DNA of 64,000 bases from Pseudomonas lalkuanensis (GCF_008807375.1 NZ_CP043311.1:2212001-2276000), one strand, 5' to 3'; positions 37,304 to 44,741 are shown, numbered from the stretch's first letter. Notes: generated by a model from the letters alone, not told the origin. Made by a program: numbers and translations.

Positions 37304-38227
37304 CTAGGCAGCCGCCAGTAATGCCTCGATCACCTTCTGCCCCGCCGCTGGCGGTACCGCATTGCCGGCCATGTGCACGGTGAGCCGGTGGCTGTCCGGA
37401 CGTCGGGTGTCCTTCGGGAAGGACATGGCCGCAAGGCATTCGTCGGCGGTGAGCATTCGCATCCGGTCACCGTCCACCAGGGCCCAGCGGTCGCGGGTGG
37501 TGATGGTGCCGATCGGTCGGTCCAGGCTGCGGCCGGTAAGTCCGGATCCGGAGCCGTAGTAGGGCATCAGGAACCTGTCACCGTACTGGAGCCGTCCGTT
37601 GCGCACCCGCTCTAGGGTTGCAATGGCGCGCCCGGGCCGCTCGATCGGCGTCCAGGTCCCGGTGCTGAAGTCGATGAAGCTGGATGCCGGCACGTGCTGG
37701 TGCTGCTGCAGGCCGAGTATCAGCGGTGCCTGGCTTCGAGTCAGGACGATGAACAGGCGGACGCGGTGCTGCGGCACGCCGAGGTCCGCGCAGTCGACGA
37801 TGTGCGGGCTGACCTGGTAGCCCAGCGCCCGGATGGCCATCTCCCAGGCTGGGTACAGTTCCCAGTTCACGAACTCCGGCGTGTTCTCGATCACCCCCGC
37901 CTCTGGTCGGTGGTACTCCAAGCATGAAACTGGCGCCCAGGCGGTGGATCGGGAGGCGTCGTGCTGCGGGTTGCCTGACTTCTTGCCGCGGGCCTTGCTG
38001 TGGCCCTGACAGCAGGGCGAGGCCAGCATCAGGTCGTGGGCCGGAACCTGCGACCAGTCAACCTGGTGCAGGTCCTGGCAGGCGTGCTCGGCGTCCGGGT
38101 GGTTCTGGCTGTGCCAGTGCACAGCATCCGGCCAGTGGTTGGCCGCCCAGATGACCTCCGCGCCAGCTTGGCGTGCAGCCCAAGAGAAGCCGCCGAACCC
38201 GGCGAACTGGTCGATCGCTTTGATCAT
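37304..38227 (-). CDS. DNA (cytosine-5-) methyltransferase
   Basis: 307 aa, C5-methyltransferase fold. Motif I DQFAGFGGFSWAARQAGAEV binds SAM. Motif IV SPCCQGHSKA carries the catalytic Cys, with Ser where most enzymes have Pro. Motif VI is ENTPEF, motif VIII QHRVRLFIV, then RPIGTITTRDRWALV (IX) and GNAVPPAAGQKVIEAL (X). The short target-recognition region is between VIII and IX. No restriction endonuclease is beside it, so it is an orphan phage enzyme, probably protecting or marking phage DNA. AAGGA precedes the chosen start. Confidence 0.9.
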   Translation of the reverse strand: MIKAIDQFAGFGGFSWAARQAGAEVIWAANHWPDAVHWHSQNHPDAEHACQDLHQVDWSQVPAHDLMLASPCCQGHSKARGKKSGNPQHDASRSTAWAPVSCLEYHRPEAGVIENTPEFVNWELYPAWEMAIRALGYQVSPHIVDCADLGVPQHRVRLFIVLTRSQAPLILGLQQHQHVPASSFIDFSTGTWTPIERPGRAIATLERVRNGRLQYGDRFLMPYYGSGSGLTGRSLDRPIGTITTRDRWALVDGDRMRMLTADECLAAMSFPKDTRRPDSHRLTVHMAGNAVPPAAGQKVIEALLAAA

Positions 38228-38339
38228 GCTGCTGATTCCTTGTCGTGCGAGATGCGCCAATTCCAAGTCGTGGTGGCGCAATGACATAAAGTTGGATACG
38301 GTCTGACGTCGTAGCTTTTGGCGTGACTAAGGAGGGGGT

Positions 38340-38687
38340 ATGAAGCTAGTCAGGATGCTGACTTCGTTGGCGTTGATCTCGGCATGTGGCGGAGCCTATG
38401 CGTTTGGTGAAATCAACCGACTTCCCGGCTCCCAAATACTCGCGGCGGGAGATATCGAGCAGGTCACCTGTCCGGTGGGCGGCAAGTACGACTGCTTGAC
38501 GTGGCCAAACAACCTGTACGAACTCTCGATGCAGAACATCTGTTTCACCGCCGATGTCTCATGCGGCTATAGCTGCAAAGGTTTCATTGCGAAGAAAAAC
38601 GGTGTCAACACGCTCTATGTGCTTGGAGGTTTATCAGGACTCGCAAGCTCAGACCTCCAAATGTTCAATTGCCCTAGCAAGTTCTAG
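38340..38687 (+). CDS. Exported Cys-rich protein, moron-like
   Basis: 115 aa. Signal peptide MKLVRMLTSLALISACGGAYA|FG, then a mature part with six Cys (TCPVGGKYDC, NICFTADVSCGYSC, FNCPS), consistent with disulfides in the periplasm. AAGGAGGGGG lies upstream. It is transcribed against the operon, so it is likely expressed from its own promoter in the lysogen. No known family. Confidence 0.65.
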   Translation: MKLVRMLTSLALISACGGAYAFGEINRLPGSQILAAGDIEQVTCPVGGKYDCLTWPNNLYELSMQNICFTADVSCGYSCKGFIAKKNGVNTLYVLGGLSGLASSDLQMFNCPSKF

Positions 38688-38733
38688 GGTGTCGGTCGAA
38701 AGCCCTTGGAGTCGTTGAAGATGTCGAGCTGGG

Positions 38734-39612
38734 CTAGTCGCCGCAGAAGCAATCGATGTCCTCGGTGATGAGGCCTGCGCGCTCGAAGTCGAAGGATTCT
38801 TGAGTGGCCATGCGCTCGGCATACCAGCCCATGTGGGCGTATTTGGGGCGATCCTGGCGGAAGACCTGGCCGAAGCGCTCTTCCGTGCCGGACCACCAGA
38901 GCACCCGAGATGGGTCTTCGATGATGGCGCGGTAGAGCTTGTCCTCGCTCTTCTTCCAGCAGAGGTCGCAGTTGCCCAAATCGGAGTCGATACCGAGATC
39001 GAAGGGCTGCCTACTCCAAAACTCGGCAACATCAGCCTTCGTTATCCCTGCATCGTAGGGTGGGCACACGCTCTCCCAGCGAGCGTTACCTTTGGCGTTC
39101 GCCGCCATCATCCGGGCGTACCGTTTTGGCTCGTCACGCCGAATGCCCATCACGCTGTCCCACTCCTCGTACCCGAGCGAACGCATGTACTTCTCAGCCA
39201 CCCGTATCTTCAGGTGGCCGGTGCAGAGGTTGTTCGAGAAGTTCGGCAGGATCGGCGGCTCTCCCTTTTCATTGCGCCGGTATTGAGCGAAGTACTCGAG
39301 CATCATTTCGAAGGGCTCGCCCTGGCGGGATGCAGTTTCGAAGTCGACCACCTTGAACCAGGGGGCGTCCTTGGGCTGTCCGTACACCCGGCAGTATTCG
39401 AGGTAGACGACTCCGATGCCCCAGCGCTTGTCCATCTCGTCGATGAAGATGAGCGTTTCCTCACGCTCCTTGCCGGTGTTTTCAAAGGTGACGATGACGT
39501 CCGGCGGAAGCTTGCCGTCATGCGCATCGAGGATATTGCGCATCATTTGCCCGGATGTGCGGCCGCCGCTGAGTCCGATCTGAGCCGGACCAGTGATGCG
39601 ATAGGGGTTCAT
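38734..39612 (-). CDS. PP-loop ATPase, PAPS-reductase-like phage protein
   Basis: 292 aa. The PP-loop motif IGLSGGRTSGQMM at about 12-24 belongs to the adenine-nucleotide alpha-hydrolase superfamily (PAPS reductase, DndC, ThiI). Later Cys pairs (SVCPPYDAG, GNCDLCWKKS, CFCGD) may hold a metal or cluster. Phages carry such proteins with roles in nucleotide or DNA modification that are mostly unproven. GGAG before the ATG at 39612 decides the start. It may act with the nearby DNA methyltransferase. Confidence 0.78.
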   Translation of the reverse strand: MNPYRITGPAQIGLSGGRTSGQMMRNILDAHDGKLPPDVIVTFENTGKEREETLIFIDEMDKRWGIGVVYLEYCRVYGQPKDAPWFKVVDFETASRQGEPFEMMLEYFAQYRRNEKGEPPILPNFSNNLCTGHLKIRVAEKYMRSLGYEEWDSVMGIRRDEPKRYARMMAANAKGNARWESVCPPYDAGITKADVAEFWSRQPFDLGIDSDLGNCDLCWKKSEDKLYRAIIEDPSRVLWWSGTEERFGQVFRQDRPKYAHMGWYAERMATQESFDFERAGLITEDIDCFCGD

Positions 39613-39688
39613 GCTTTCTCCAGGTCGAGCGATGCCGTGCCGCTGGGATACACTCCGCGGACGGTTGATCTGCATAGGGATGGTGGTG

Positions 39689-39898
39689 ATGCGAATGGAT
39701 GCGCAGCGGAGACAGAAAGGGCTCCGCATGGCGGCATGGTGTTTCGTGGCAGCGAGCGTCTTCCAGGTGCTGGCGCTGCTCACCGGGCAAAGCGATTTCG
39801 TGAGTCTGGTTTTCTTGGAACTTGGTGCTGCAGCGTTGCTCTTCTACCGATTACGGCGGACCCCATCCGACTCGTCTAATGCTCGAGGAGGGTCGTGA
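39689..39898 (+). CDS. Small two-helix membrane protein
   Basis: 69 aa with hydrophobic segments AAWCFVAASVFQVLALLTG and FVSLVFLELGAAALLFYRL. The start at 39680, 39689 or 39695 is ambiguous. Its TGA overlaps the next gene's ATG, so the two are coupled. Moron-like orientation. Confidence 0.5.
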   Translation: MRMDAQRRQKGLRMAAWCFVAASVFQVLALLTGQSDFVSLVFLELGAAALLFYRLRRTPSDSSNARGGS

Positions 39899-40395
39899 TG
39901 TGGTTCGTGAAGGTGTTTCTGCTGCTGTTTCTACTGGCCCCGCAAGCGAAAGCCGACTGGTTTTCCACCTTGGTGGGGTACAGCTGCGATACCGCCAACG
40001 ACCAGCTCATCGTCTACTACAAGGGGGCGTACAACGAAGCTGGCGAGGCGATGCTCAAGCAGAAGGGCGAAAACGAATGGGATCCTTGGTTGCTCATAGA
40101 GACGGACAAGGATGGTGAAGTAATCCGTTCGACAAAGACCATTGAGCGCACATGTGCACTCACGCATGGCAACTACGAAATTCGTCTAGGACCATCGCCC
40201 GGTAACAGCAAGGTTACCGGTCTGTGCGGTGCCCACATGGGGGCCTGGGTAGAGGTAGTGAGAGGCACTCATCTTGTAGTTCCAAGGCGGGGGATGAGCA
40301 CAGACTGCAACCAGTCAGAGCCAGTGACAACGAAGATCACAATCTCCCCCGAGCTGGCAATCACTACCATCCCAGCAAGCAGGTTCTACCAATAG
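39898..40395 (+). CDS. Exported protein of unknown function, moron-like
   Basis: 165 aa. Signal peptide MWFVKVFLLLFLLAPQAKA|DW, then a mature domain with four Cys and a beta-rich C terminus. It overlaps the preceding membrane-protein gene (ATGA). A GTG one codon earlier is an alternative start. No family recognised; probably an envelope-active lysogenic conversion product. Confidence 0.62.
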   Translation: MWFVKVFLLLFLLAPQAKADWFSTLVGYSCDTANDQLIVYYKGAYNEAGEAMLKQKGENEWDPWLLIETDKDGEVIRSTKTIERTCALTHGNYEIRLGPSPGNSKVTGLCGAHMGAWVEVVRGTHLVVPRRGMSTDCNQSEPVTTKITISPELAITTIPASRFYQ

Positions 40396-40509
40396 CGCCT
40401 CGGCCGATGGTGCGGCTGGCGGGTGGGATGGGAGTCATTCACTTGAATGAAGGCGAAAGGCGATGGAGTCGCTAGAATTCGGGCGATGATCCGGGGAGGG
40501 ATCCGACTC

Positions 40510-41199
40510 ATGGACCGAATTCAGAAGGCCCTGGTGGGCTGTGCTTTGGGGCTGATTGGCATGGCTGTTCAAGCCGAGCCAATGTGTGATTGCAGCAAGA
40601 TCGTTGGCAGATGCGCTGCTTCTATCAAGATGAAATCGCTGACGGGGGCTGCTCCGTCGTACTCGGCCAACTTCTCGATTACTTCGACCACTGCGACGTG
40701 CTCGAAAGTCTCCTACTACATCGACGGCACGCCGTACTTCAACGTCCTGGCAAACACCAATACGGTGGAAGACAGCGCCTTCGGTACGTCGCCGATCTCG
40801 ATGAAGAATTTCTCGGACGTGAAATGCGAGGTGTGCGCGGTAGCCGGCCAGCCAAGTGCTGCGCCCGTTAAGCAACCGCCAGCAGCGCCCGCCATTGATC
40901 CGAGCGTTGCTAGGTTCGTCGGGAGTTGGAGTGGAACGCTTAGGTGGACCCTTGCGACCGATCCCGTGACCATAACCGTGTTGTCGAGTGGCGGTCGATT
41001 AACTGGGTCATATGCTGGGAAGAGCGGCAGTACCCCGTTCACAAGTGCCCGGATCAGCGGCAATACACTCACTTTCAGCTTCATCGGTGTGGATGGTGGC
41101 ACCTACACCTATGATATGGACCTGCAAGGTGAGCGATCGGCGAAGGTCTCAGGTCGCGGACTTATCAGCTTTACCGGTGTAGTAAGCAAGGCTCAGTGA
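40510..41199 (+). CDS. Exported two-part protein with C-terminal beta-barrel-like domain
   Basis: 229 aa. Signal peptide MDRIQKALVGCALGLIGMAVQA|EP. A Cys-containing N domain (CDCSKIVGRC; DVKCEVCAV) is followed by a Pro/Ala linker (about 120-133) and a C domain with GSWSGTLRWTL, GGRLTGSYAG and ISGNTLTFSF repeats of beta character. GGAGGG before ATG 40510 decides the start. Third exported moron in the cluster. Function unknown. Confidence 0.62.
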   Translation: MDRIQKALVGCALGLIGMAVQAEPMCDCSKIVGRCAASIKMKSLTGAAPSYSANFSITSTTATCSKVSYYIDGTPYFNVLANTNTVEDSAFGTSPISMKNFSDVKCEVCAVAGQPSAAPVKQPPAAPAIDPSVARFVGSWSGTLRWTLATDPVTITVLSSGGRLTGSYAGKSGSTPFTSARISGNTLTFSFIGVDGGTYTYDMDLQGERSAKVSGRGLISFTGVVSKAQ

Positions 41200-41222
41200 G
41201 TCGCCCTCGGCAGTGGGGTGGA

Positions 41223-41438
41223 TCAGGCAGCCGGGCGGATGCTTCTGCTGGCGCCGGCGGTGCGAGTGATCAGGCCCTTGCGATCGAGGGCGTTGATGCG
41301 GTCCTGAACAGCGTTCTCGTTGACGCGGGCGAGCTTGGCCAACTCAGCCACGGTGGGTGAGTAGCCTTTCTCTGCGATGAAGTCTCGGATGTGCTGCAGG
41401 GATTCTTCCTGCTTGGGGGAGGGTTTCAGCCGGGCCAT
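41223..41438 (-). CDS. LexA-type winged-helix DNA-binding protein without peptidase domain
   Basis: 71 aa. PKQEESLQHIRDFIAEKGYS and PTVAELAKLARVNENAVQDR match the LexA N-terminal helix-turn-helix; IRPAA ends the protein where LexA would continue into its self-cleaving domain. It may recognise SOS-like operators without being cleaved. GGAGGACGA lies before the start. Confidence 0.7.
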   Translation of the reverse strand: MARLKPSPKQEESLQHIRDFIAEKGYSPTVAELAKLARVNENAVQDRINALDRKGLITRTAGASRSIRPAA

Positions 41439-41758
41439 TCGTCCTCCGCTTCCTTCTCATCTTCGCGTCGCGCCTGGCGAATGCCGAGGGCGTGAAGTTG
41501 CCGCGCCACGTTTTTGCTCGGCGTGTATTCGTGGCGCGGAATGGCGAGTGCTGGCGCTGAACCCTCCGGGCCCAGGGCGTGGGCATTCATGATCAGGAGT
41601 TGGATGGCCTCGGCCTGCTCCTCGATGCCGTGCCATTCCATCAGGTCGGCCAGCTTCTGGTGGATGCCTGGCCGCACCCGGTGGCGGAGCTCCTTCTCGT
41701 CGAACTCCTTGCGCTTCGCCGCTGACTTGGCGGAGCGATCTTGCTGTGAGGCTGCCAT
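41426..41758 (-). CDS. Phage protein, possible ribbon-helix-helix regulator
   Basis: 110 aa, strongly charged. FDEKELRHRVRPGIHQKLAD and LMEWHGIEEQAEAIQLLIMN resemble a ribbon-helix-helix pattern. The 3' end overlaps the next gene by 13 bp. GGAGAGCTGACC precedes the start. Confidence 0.55.
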   Translation of the reverse strand: MAASQQDRSAKSAAKRKEFDEKELRHRVRPGIHQKLADLMEWHGIEEQAEAIQLLIMNAHALGPEGSAPALAIPRHEYTPSKNVARQLHALGIRQARREDEKEAEDEWPG

Positions 41759-41760
41759 GG

Positions 41761-42312
41761 TCAGCTCTCCACGGCGGTGGGGAACTGCAGGCCATAGGCC
41801 TTACACACCCGGTTGAAGATCTTGTACCCCATGCCGGAGCGCATGCAGGCCTGGCGCTTGGTGAGGCCGATGGCGATGAAAGCCAGGAGCCGATCAGCGA
41901 GGACTCGGTCCCGCTCCATGGCGGCGAGCTGTGCGCCTGTGGGAGCGGGCTTGAAGGTGATCTGGAAGTCGCGACCGATGGTGTCGAGCATGCGGCGGCT
42001 GACGCCGAGGCGCGCGGCGATCTGGGAGATGTTCAGCGTCTTGGCCAACTCACGCACCTGCGGCGCCAGTTCCTTCCGCTTCGCTTCACGGCGGCCTTCC
42101 CGGTCCATGTACTCCTTCGGCGGGATGTTCCTCGCCTTCTTGGAGGCCTTCGGCGCCGGTTCAATCTCGCGGCGCAGGGGCATGGGTGCAGTTTCCGTTT
42201 CGCCCAGGTCATGGATGCGCCCGCCGGCGGCGAGGAACTGCTCGACCTGGAAGGCCAGCATGGCGCTGGTACGGCTGTTCGCCTCAACCGCGCTGAGTTC
42301 GTGGCTGATCAT
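41761..42312 (-). CDS. Phage protein with helix-turn-helix motif
   Basis: 183 aa. The central segment LAKTLNISQIAARLGVSRRM is a likely HTH, and a second one, TKRQACMRSGMGYKIFNRVC, lies near the C terminus. The start at 42312 follows AGGACC. Probably a DNA-binding early protein. Three bases separate it from the next gene downstream. Confidence 0.6.
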   Translation of the reverse strand: MISHELSAVEANSRTSAMLAFQVEQFLAAGGRIHDLGETETAPMPLRREIEPAPKASKKARNIPPKEYMDREGRREAKRKELAPQVRELAKTLNISQIAARLGVSRRMLDTIGRDFQITFKPAPTGAQLAAMERDRVLADRLLAFIAIGLTKRQACMRSGMGYKIFNRVCKAYGLQFPTAVES

Positions 42313-42369
42313 GGTGGTGGTCCTGAAGAAAAGGGGCCCCGAAGGGCCCAAGCGCTTTTGCGTGCTCGG

Positions 42370-42522
42370 TTACCGCGCGGCGGTGTAGGCGCCGACGGGT
42401 TGTTCTGCTGTCCACTCGCCGGCGAGGCCACTCGCGCCCATCCAGGCGGTGAAGGTGGCCAGTGCCAGCAGGTAGCCGGCGAAGATGGATTTGCGGAGTC
42501 GCTGCTGCCTACGGCTGGCCAT
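42370..42522 (-). CDS. Small phage membrane protein (50 aa)
   Basis: MASRRQQRLRKSIFAGYLLA, then LATFTAWMGASGLAGEW: one basic start and one transmembrane helix. GAGGTG lies 5-10 bp before the ATG. It overlaps the upstream small gene by 14 bp. Confidence 0.5.
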   Translation of the reverse strand: MASRRQQRLRKSIFAGYLLALATFTAWMGASGLAGEWTAEQPVGAYTAAR

Positions 42523-42625
42523 GCTTCACCTCACGCAGCCGCTTACCTGCGGCCACCAGGTCGCCCTGGGTCTTGAAGCCAAGCTGCTGCAACTCTTCGA
42601 TGGTGTAGCGACGTTCCTTGCTCAT
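42509..42625 (-). CDS. Small phage protein (38 aa)
   Basis: MSKERRYTIEELQQLGFKTQ, then GDLVAAGKRLREVKHGQP; a short helical protein. GAGGA is well spaced before ATG 42625. Function unknown. Confidence 0.5.
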   Translation of the reverse strand: MSKERRYTIEELQQLGFKTQGDLVAAGKRLREVKHGQP

Positions 42626-42760
42626 GGCGGGTCCTCGCGGGTGCGTGGATTGGGAAGGCCTGCATTCGGCTGGCAGCGATGCGCGGCCATGCGAATGGAG
42701 GCGGGGAGAAGGGCCTTTTTCGTCCATGCCCAGGGACCGATGTCGTCAGGCTGCTGAGTC

Positions 42761-43012
42761 CTAAACCGGGCGCCAACCGGACCGAATCCGCTCATCATCT
42801 GAGGCCCTGGCGTAGCGGGACGTGGATATCCGCGCAGGGCTGAGAGGTTTTCTGGCGGGGAAGCCGGCGCCCGAACGCGCAGCGACCCCAGTGGTACATC
42901 GCCAGCGCCAGGGCATCAGCCGAGGCGTATCGACGCCAGCGCCTGCAGTCAGATGAGCCGGTTCGGGCGACTCATAGCTCAGCACTGCGCCGATCAGGAT
43001 GATCAGGAGCAT
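42761..43012 (-). CDS. Possible small phage protein
   Basis: 83 aa starting MLLIILIGAVLSYESPEPAH, then Arg/Ser-rich sequence. GGAG precedes the ATG, but composition of the second half is atypical, so the real protein may be absent or shorter. Confidence 0.4.
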   Translation of the reverse strand: MLLIILIGAVLSYESPEPAHLTAGAGVDTPRLMPWRWRCTTGVAARSGAGFPARKPLSPARISTSRYARASDDERIRSGWRPV

Positions 43013-43033
43013 GTGTTCTCCATGGGGAATAGG

Positions 43034-43074
43034 TGCCGGGCAACCCGGCAAAAAGGCCCCGCGTGCATAGGGGC
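43034..43074 (-). terminator. Leader terminator/attenuator on the leftward transcript
   Basis: Read leftward: stem GCCCC / GGGGC around a 9-nt loop followed by CTTTTT (43050-43074), then a second hairpin TGCCGGG / CCCGGCA (43034-43050). It lies between the early leader and the small-gene cluster. Confidence 0.55.
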
Positions 43075-43107
43075 ATGAAAGTGGTGGAGCGGGGTTCCGG
43101 CTTACGT

Positions 43108-43167
43108 CTACCGGGCTGGCTTCACAGCCGTCTGCTTGGAACCGGCAACCATGGCAAAAATTGCCAT
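43108..43167 (-). other. Leader region with tiny frame and palindrome
   Basis: The 407 bp from 43013 to 43419 hold no convincing gene. A 19-codon frame (MAIFAMVAGSKQTAVKPAR) without a ribosome site starts inside the palindrome ATGGCAA-AAA-TTGCCAT (43151-43167). Together with the downstream hairpins it may be an RNA leader or operator. Confidence 0.35.
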
Positions 43168-43419
43168 AGTTCGAAGGGTGGGGATGGCCGGTGCTGAATC
43201 CGGCTCAAGGTGGCGCACCGTTTTTCATGGCAGCCGGTAACTCAATGCCGGCCTAGGAGGTCTGCCCACCTGGTTGTTTCCATTCGCCGCGCATCAGCCT
43301 GCGCATTCATCCCCATAAATCGTTGCCCCTGATCGCCCAGGCGGGGCGTTTCCTGCGTTGCATCCGGTTCGCTCCTGCTTGCCGGTGGCGCCCCGTGTCG
43401 TTACCGCGGGGTTACTTCG

Positions 43420-43689
43420 TCAGCGCTCGGCCGCCCATTTGTGCCGATACTCTCTGGTGGCGTGGCACCAGTAAGGCCAGAGCTGCATAGCCGCGACGAT
43501 GTTCTCTTTCGAACCCTCCCAAGCATCCAGAAGAGTCTCGGCCTGCTCGCGGAAGGGTTTCGCCACCTCGCGGCGGACGATCTGGAACCGCTCAGCCTCG
43601 CCGCGGCTGACGTTGAACATGGGGCGAGCCATTTCGAGAACCATGTCCTCGGCGATCTCTTGCGGGCTGCGTCCGTAGGTTGCGGTCAT
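43420..43689 (-). CDS. First gene of the leftward early operon, unknown function
   Basis: 89 aa (MTATYGRSPQEIAEDMVLEM; FREQAETLLDAWEGSKENIV), helical and acidic. AGGAGG lies 5 bp before ATG 43689. It is the first gene after PL/OL and the boxA, the place of N in lambda, but it shows no Arg-rich N-like motif at the N terminus. Confidence 0.65.
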   Translation of the reverse strand: MTATYGRSPQEIAEDMVLEMARPMFNVSRGEAERFQIVRREVAKPFREQAETLLDAWEGSKENIVAAMQLWPYWCHATREYRHKWAAER

Positions 43690-43925
43690 GTCGCCTCCTG
43701 GGTGGTTTCCTCGGTTGGTGTGCATCCCAATGCGCCCTGTCGCCAAGGCGCATCAGTGATGCATTGCTCGTGATCCGCGACTGGCTGATCACGCTTCTCC
43801 GCTGCTGCTCCGGGTCATTCGCACGGTTCGGTATGGCCTCGTCTCTCCGTCAGCCCCTCAGTTGGCCTCTGGATCGAACGCCGGTCGCCGGTGCTGGGCA
43901 GCGGTGTGTTCGGTATTCGCTGGTT

Positions 43926-43937
43926 TGTTAAAGAGCG
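43926..43937 (-). promoter_or_regulatory. boxA antitermination element in the leftward leader
   Basis: Leftward strand reads CGCTCTTTAACA, one base from the bacterial rrn boxA TGCTCTTTAACA. It sits about 45 bp downstream of the PL -10 region, where nutL boxA is expected. A Nus-factor-dependent antitermination complex is inferred. Confidence 0.65.
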
Positions 43938-43978
43938 TTTGGGTTGCCCCAGGCCTCTCGGCCCTGTTCGTTGAAGAA

Positions 43979-44007
43979 AATTTAAGCAAGCTGAATTTAT
44001 AGGTCAA
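43979..44007 (-). promoter_or_regulatory. Leftward early promoter PL
   Basis: Leftward strand: TTGACC, 17-bp spacer, TAAATT. Both boxes are overlapped by repressor operators at 43982 and 44004, as expected for CI repression. Confidence 0.65.
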
Positions 44008-44040
44008 GCATGCTGAAGAAATATTCTTTAGCTTGCTGAA
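43982..44040. promoter_or_regulatory. OL: three CI/Cro operator sites
   Basis: Three 14-bp near-palindromes: TTAAGCAAGCTGAA (43982-43995), TCAAGCATGCTGAA (44004-44017) and TTTAGCTTGCTGAA (44027-44040), spaced 22 and 23 bp. The consensus TTAAGCATGCTGAA also occurs exactly at OR. Confidence 0.75.
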
Positions 44041-44055
44041 TTGATGGGCCATGAA

Positions 44056-44079
44056 AAAGCCCGCTCGAAGGCGGGCTTT
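44056..44079 (-). terminator. Terminator of the DUF1654 gene
   Basis: AAAGCCCGC / GCGGGCTTT stem with TTTTT on the leftward strand, 12 bp after the stop; it insulates OL from incoming transcription. Confidence 0.85.
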
Positions 44080-44091
44080 AGGGGGAGATGG

Positions 44092-44340
44092 TTAGAGCTC
44101 GTTCTCGACGTACCAGGCGAGGTGAGCGCTTCCGTCTGGGCGCGGTGTGATGGTCACCACTTCAGCGTCCCGGATCTCCTCAATGAGGCGATCCCAGTCG
44201 CTCTGGGATTCGTGGGGCTCACGCCTGATGATCACCTGATGCTCAGCCTGGGCGAGCCTGGAGTGGACGGCTGCGTGGATGCGGCGGGTGAGGGCGGCGT
44301 AGGTTTTGGCGGATTGACGGTCAAGGGAATGCGCTTCCAT
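44092..44340 (-). CDS. DUF1654 family protein, LexA-box controlled
   Basis: 82 aa. KTYAALTRRIHAAVHSRLAQ ... HQVIIRREPHESQSDWDRLI ... ITPRPDGSAHLAW follows the DUF1654 pattern found in Pseudomonas and its prophages. AAGGAGG lies 8 bp before the ATG. A near-perfect LexA box begins 17 bp upstream of the start, so it should be induced by DNA damage. Function unknown; the size is similar to DinI, but sequence similarity to it is not evident. Confidence 0.78.
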   Translation of the reverse strand: MEAHSLDRQSAKTYAALTRRIHAAVHSRLAQAEHQVIIRREPHESQSDWDRLIEEIRDAEVVTITPRPDGSAHLAWYVENEL

Positions 44341-44356
44341 GGGGTTCCTCCTTGTG

Positions 44357-44372
44357 CTGTATATCCATACAG
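44357..44372. promoter_or_regulatory. LexA (SOS) box
   Basis: CTGTATATCCATACAG has the CTG-N10-CAG core with an AT-rich, nearly symmetric centre. It lies between divergent genes at 44340 (minus) and 44461 (plus) and could control both. Confidence 0.8.
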
Positions 44373-44460
44373 TATTTGTGGAGGTTTCCCAATTCAAGGT
44401 TTCCCGGGCCTGGGGCGAAATCACCTGTAAACTTCACGCGCATATTCGATGGAGAATCCC

Positions 44461-44703
44461 ATGTCCCTGAACCTTGCCAACATGCCCAAGGATGACCGCC
44501 AGGTCATCGAAGACGAGAAGGCCCGCCTGTTTGAGTTCTGGCAGCTGAACCTGGAGCGCGCGAAAGGGGAGGCCGGGAGGATCTGGCTGGAGAAGGACAG
44601 ACGCAAAGGGAAGTGGCAGGACTGGGCCGCCGAGCAGATCGACGCCCTGAATCCACCGGAGTATCAGAGCATGGTGAAGCGCGAGCTGGCGCGGATGGGC
44701 TGA
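44461..44703 (+). CDS. Small helical phage protein
   Basis: 80 aa, highly charged (MSLNLANMPKDDRQVIEDEK; RKGKWQDWAAEQIDALNPPE). GGAGAATCCC precedes ATG 44461. It is divergent from the DUF1654 gene and shares its LexA-box interval. A hairpin at 44714-44741 follows. No family recognised. Confidence 0.6.
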   Translation: MSLNLANMPKDDRQVIEDEKARLFEFWQLNLERAKGEAGRIWLEKDRRKGKWQDWAAEQIDALNPPEYQSMVKRELARMG

Positions 44704-44713
44704 ACCAGAAACG

Positions 44714-44741
44714 AAAAGCCCCGCACTTGGCTGGGCTTTTT
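44714..44741 (+). terminator. Hairpin terminator after the 44461 gene
   Basis: AAAAGCCC...GGGCTTTTT stem with an internal mismatched loop and a T tail; it also faces the toxin-like gene on the other strand. Confidence 0.7.

Noticed and set aside
43858-44052. 64-codon minus-strand frame over OL
   Set aside because: It spans the operators, the PL promoter and boxA and starts upstream of the promoter, so it would not be translated from PL.
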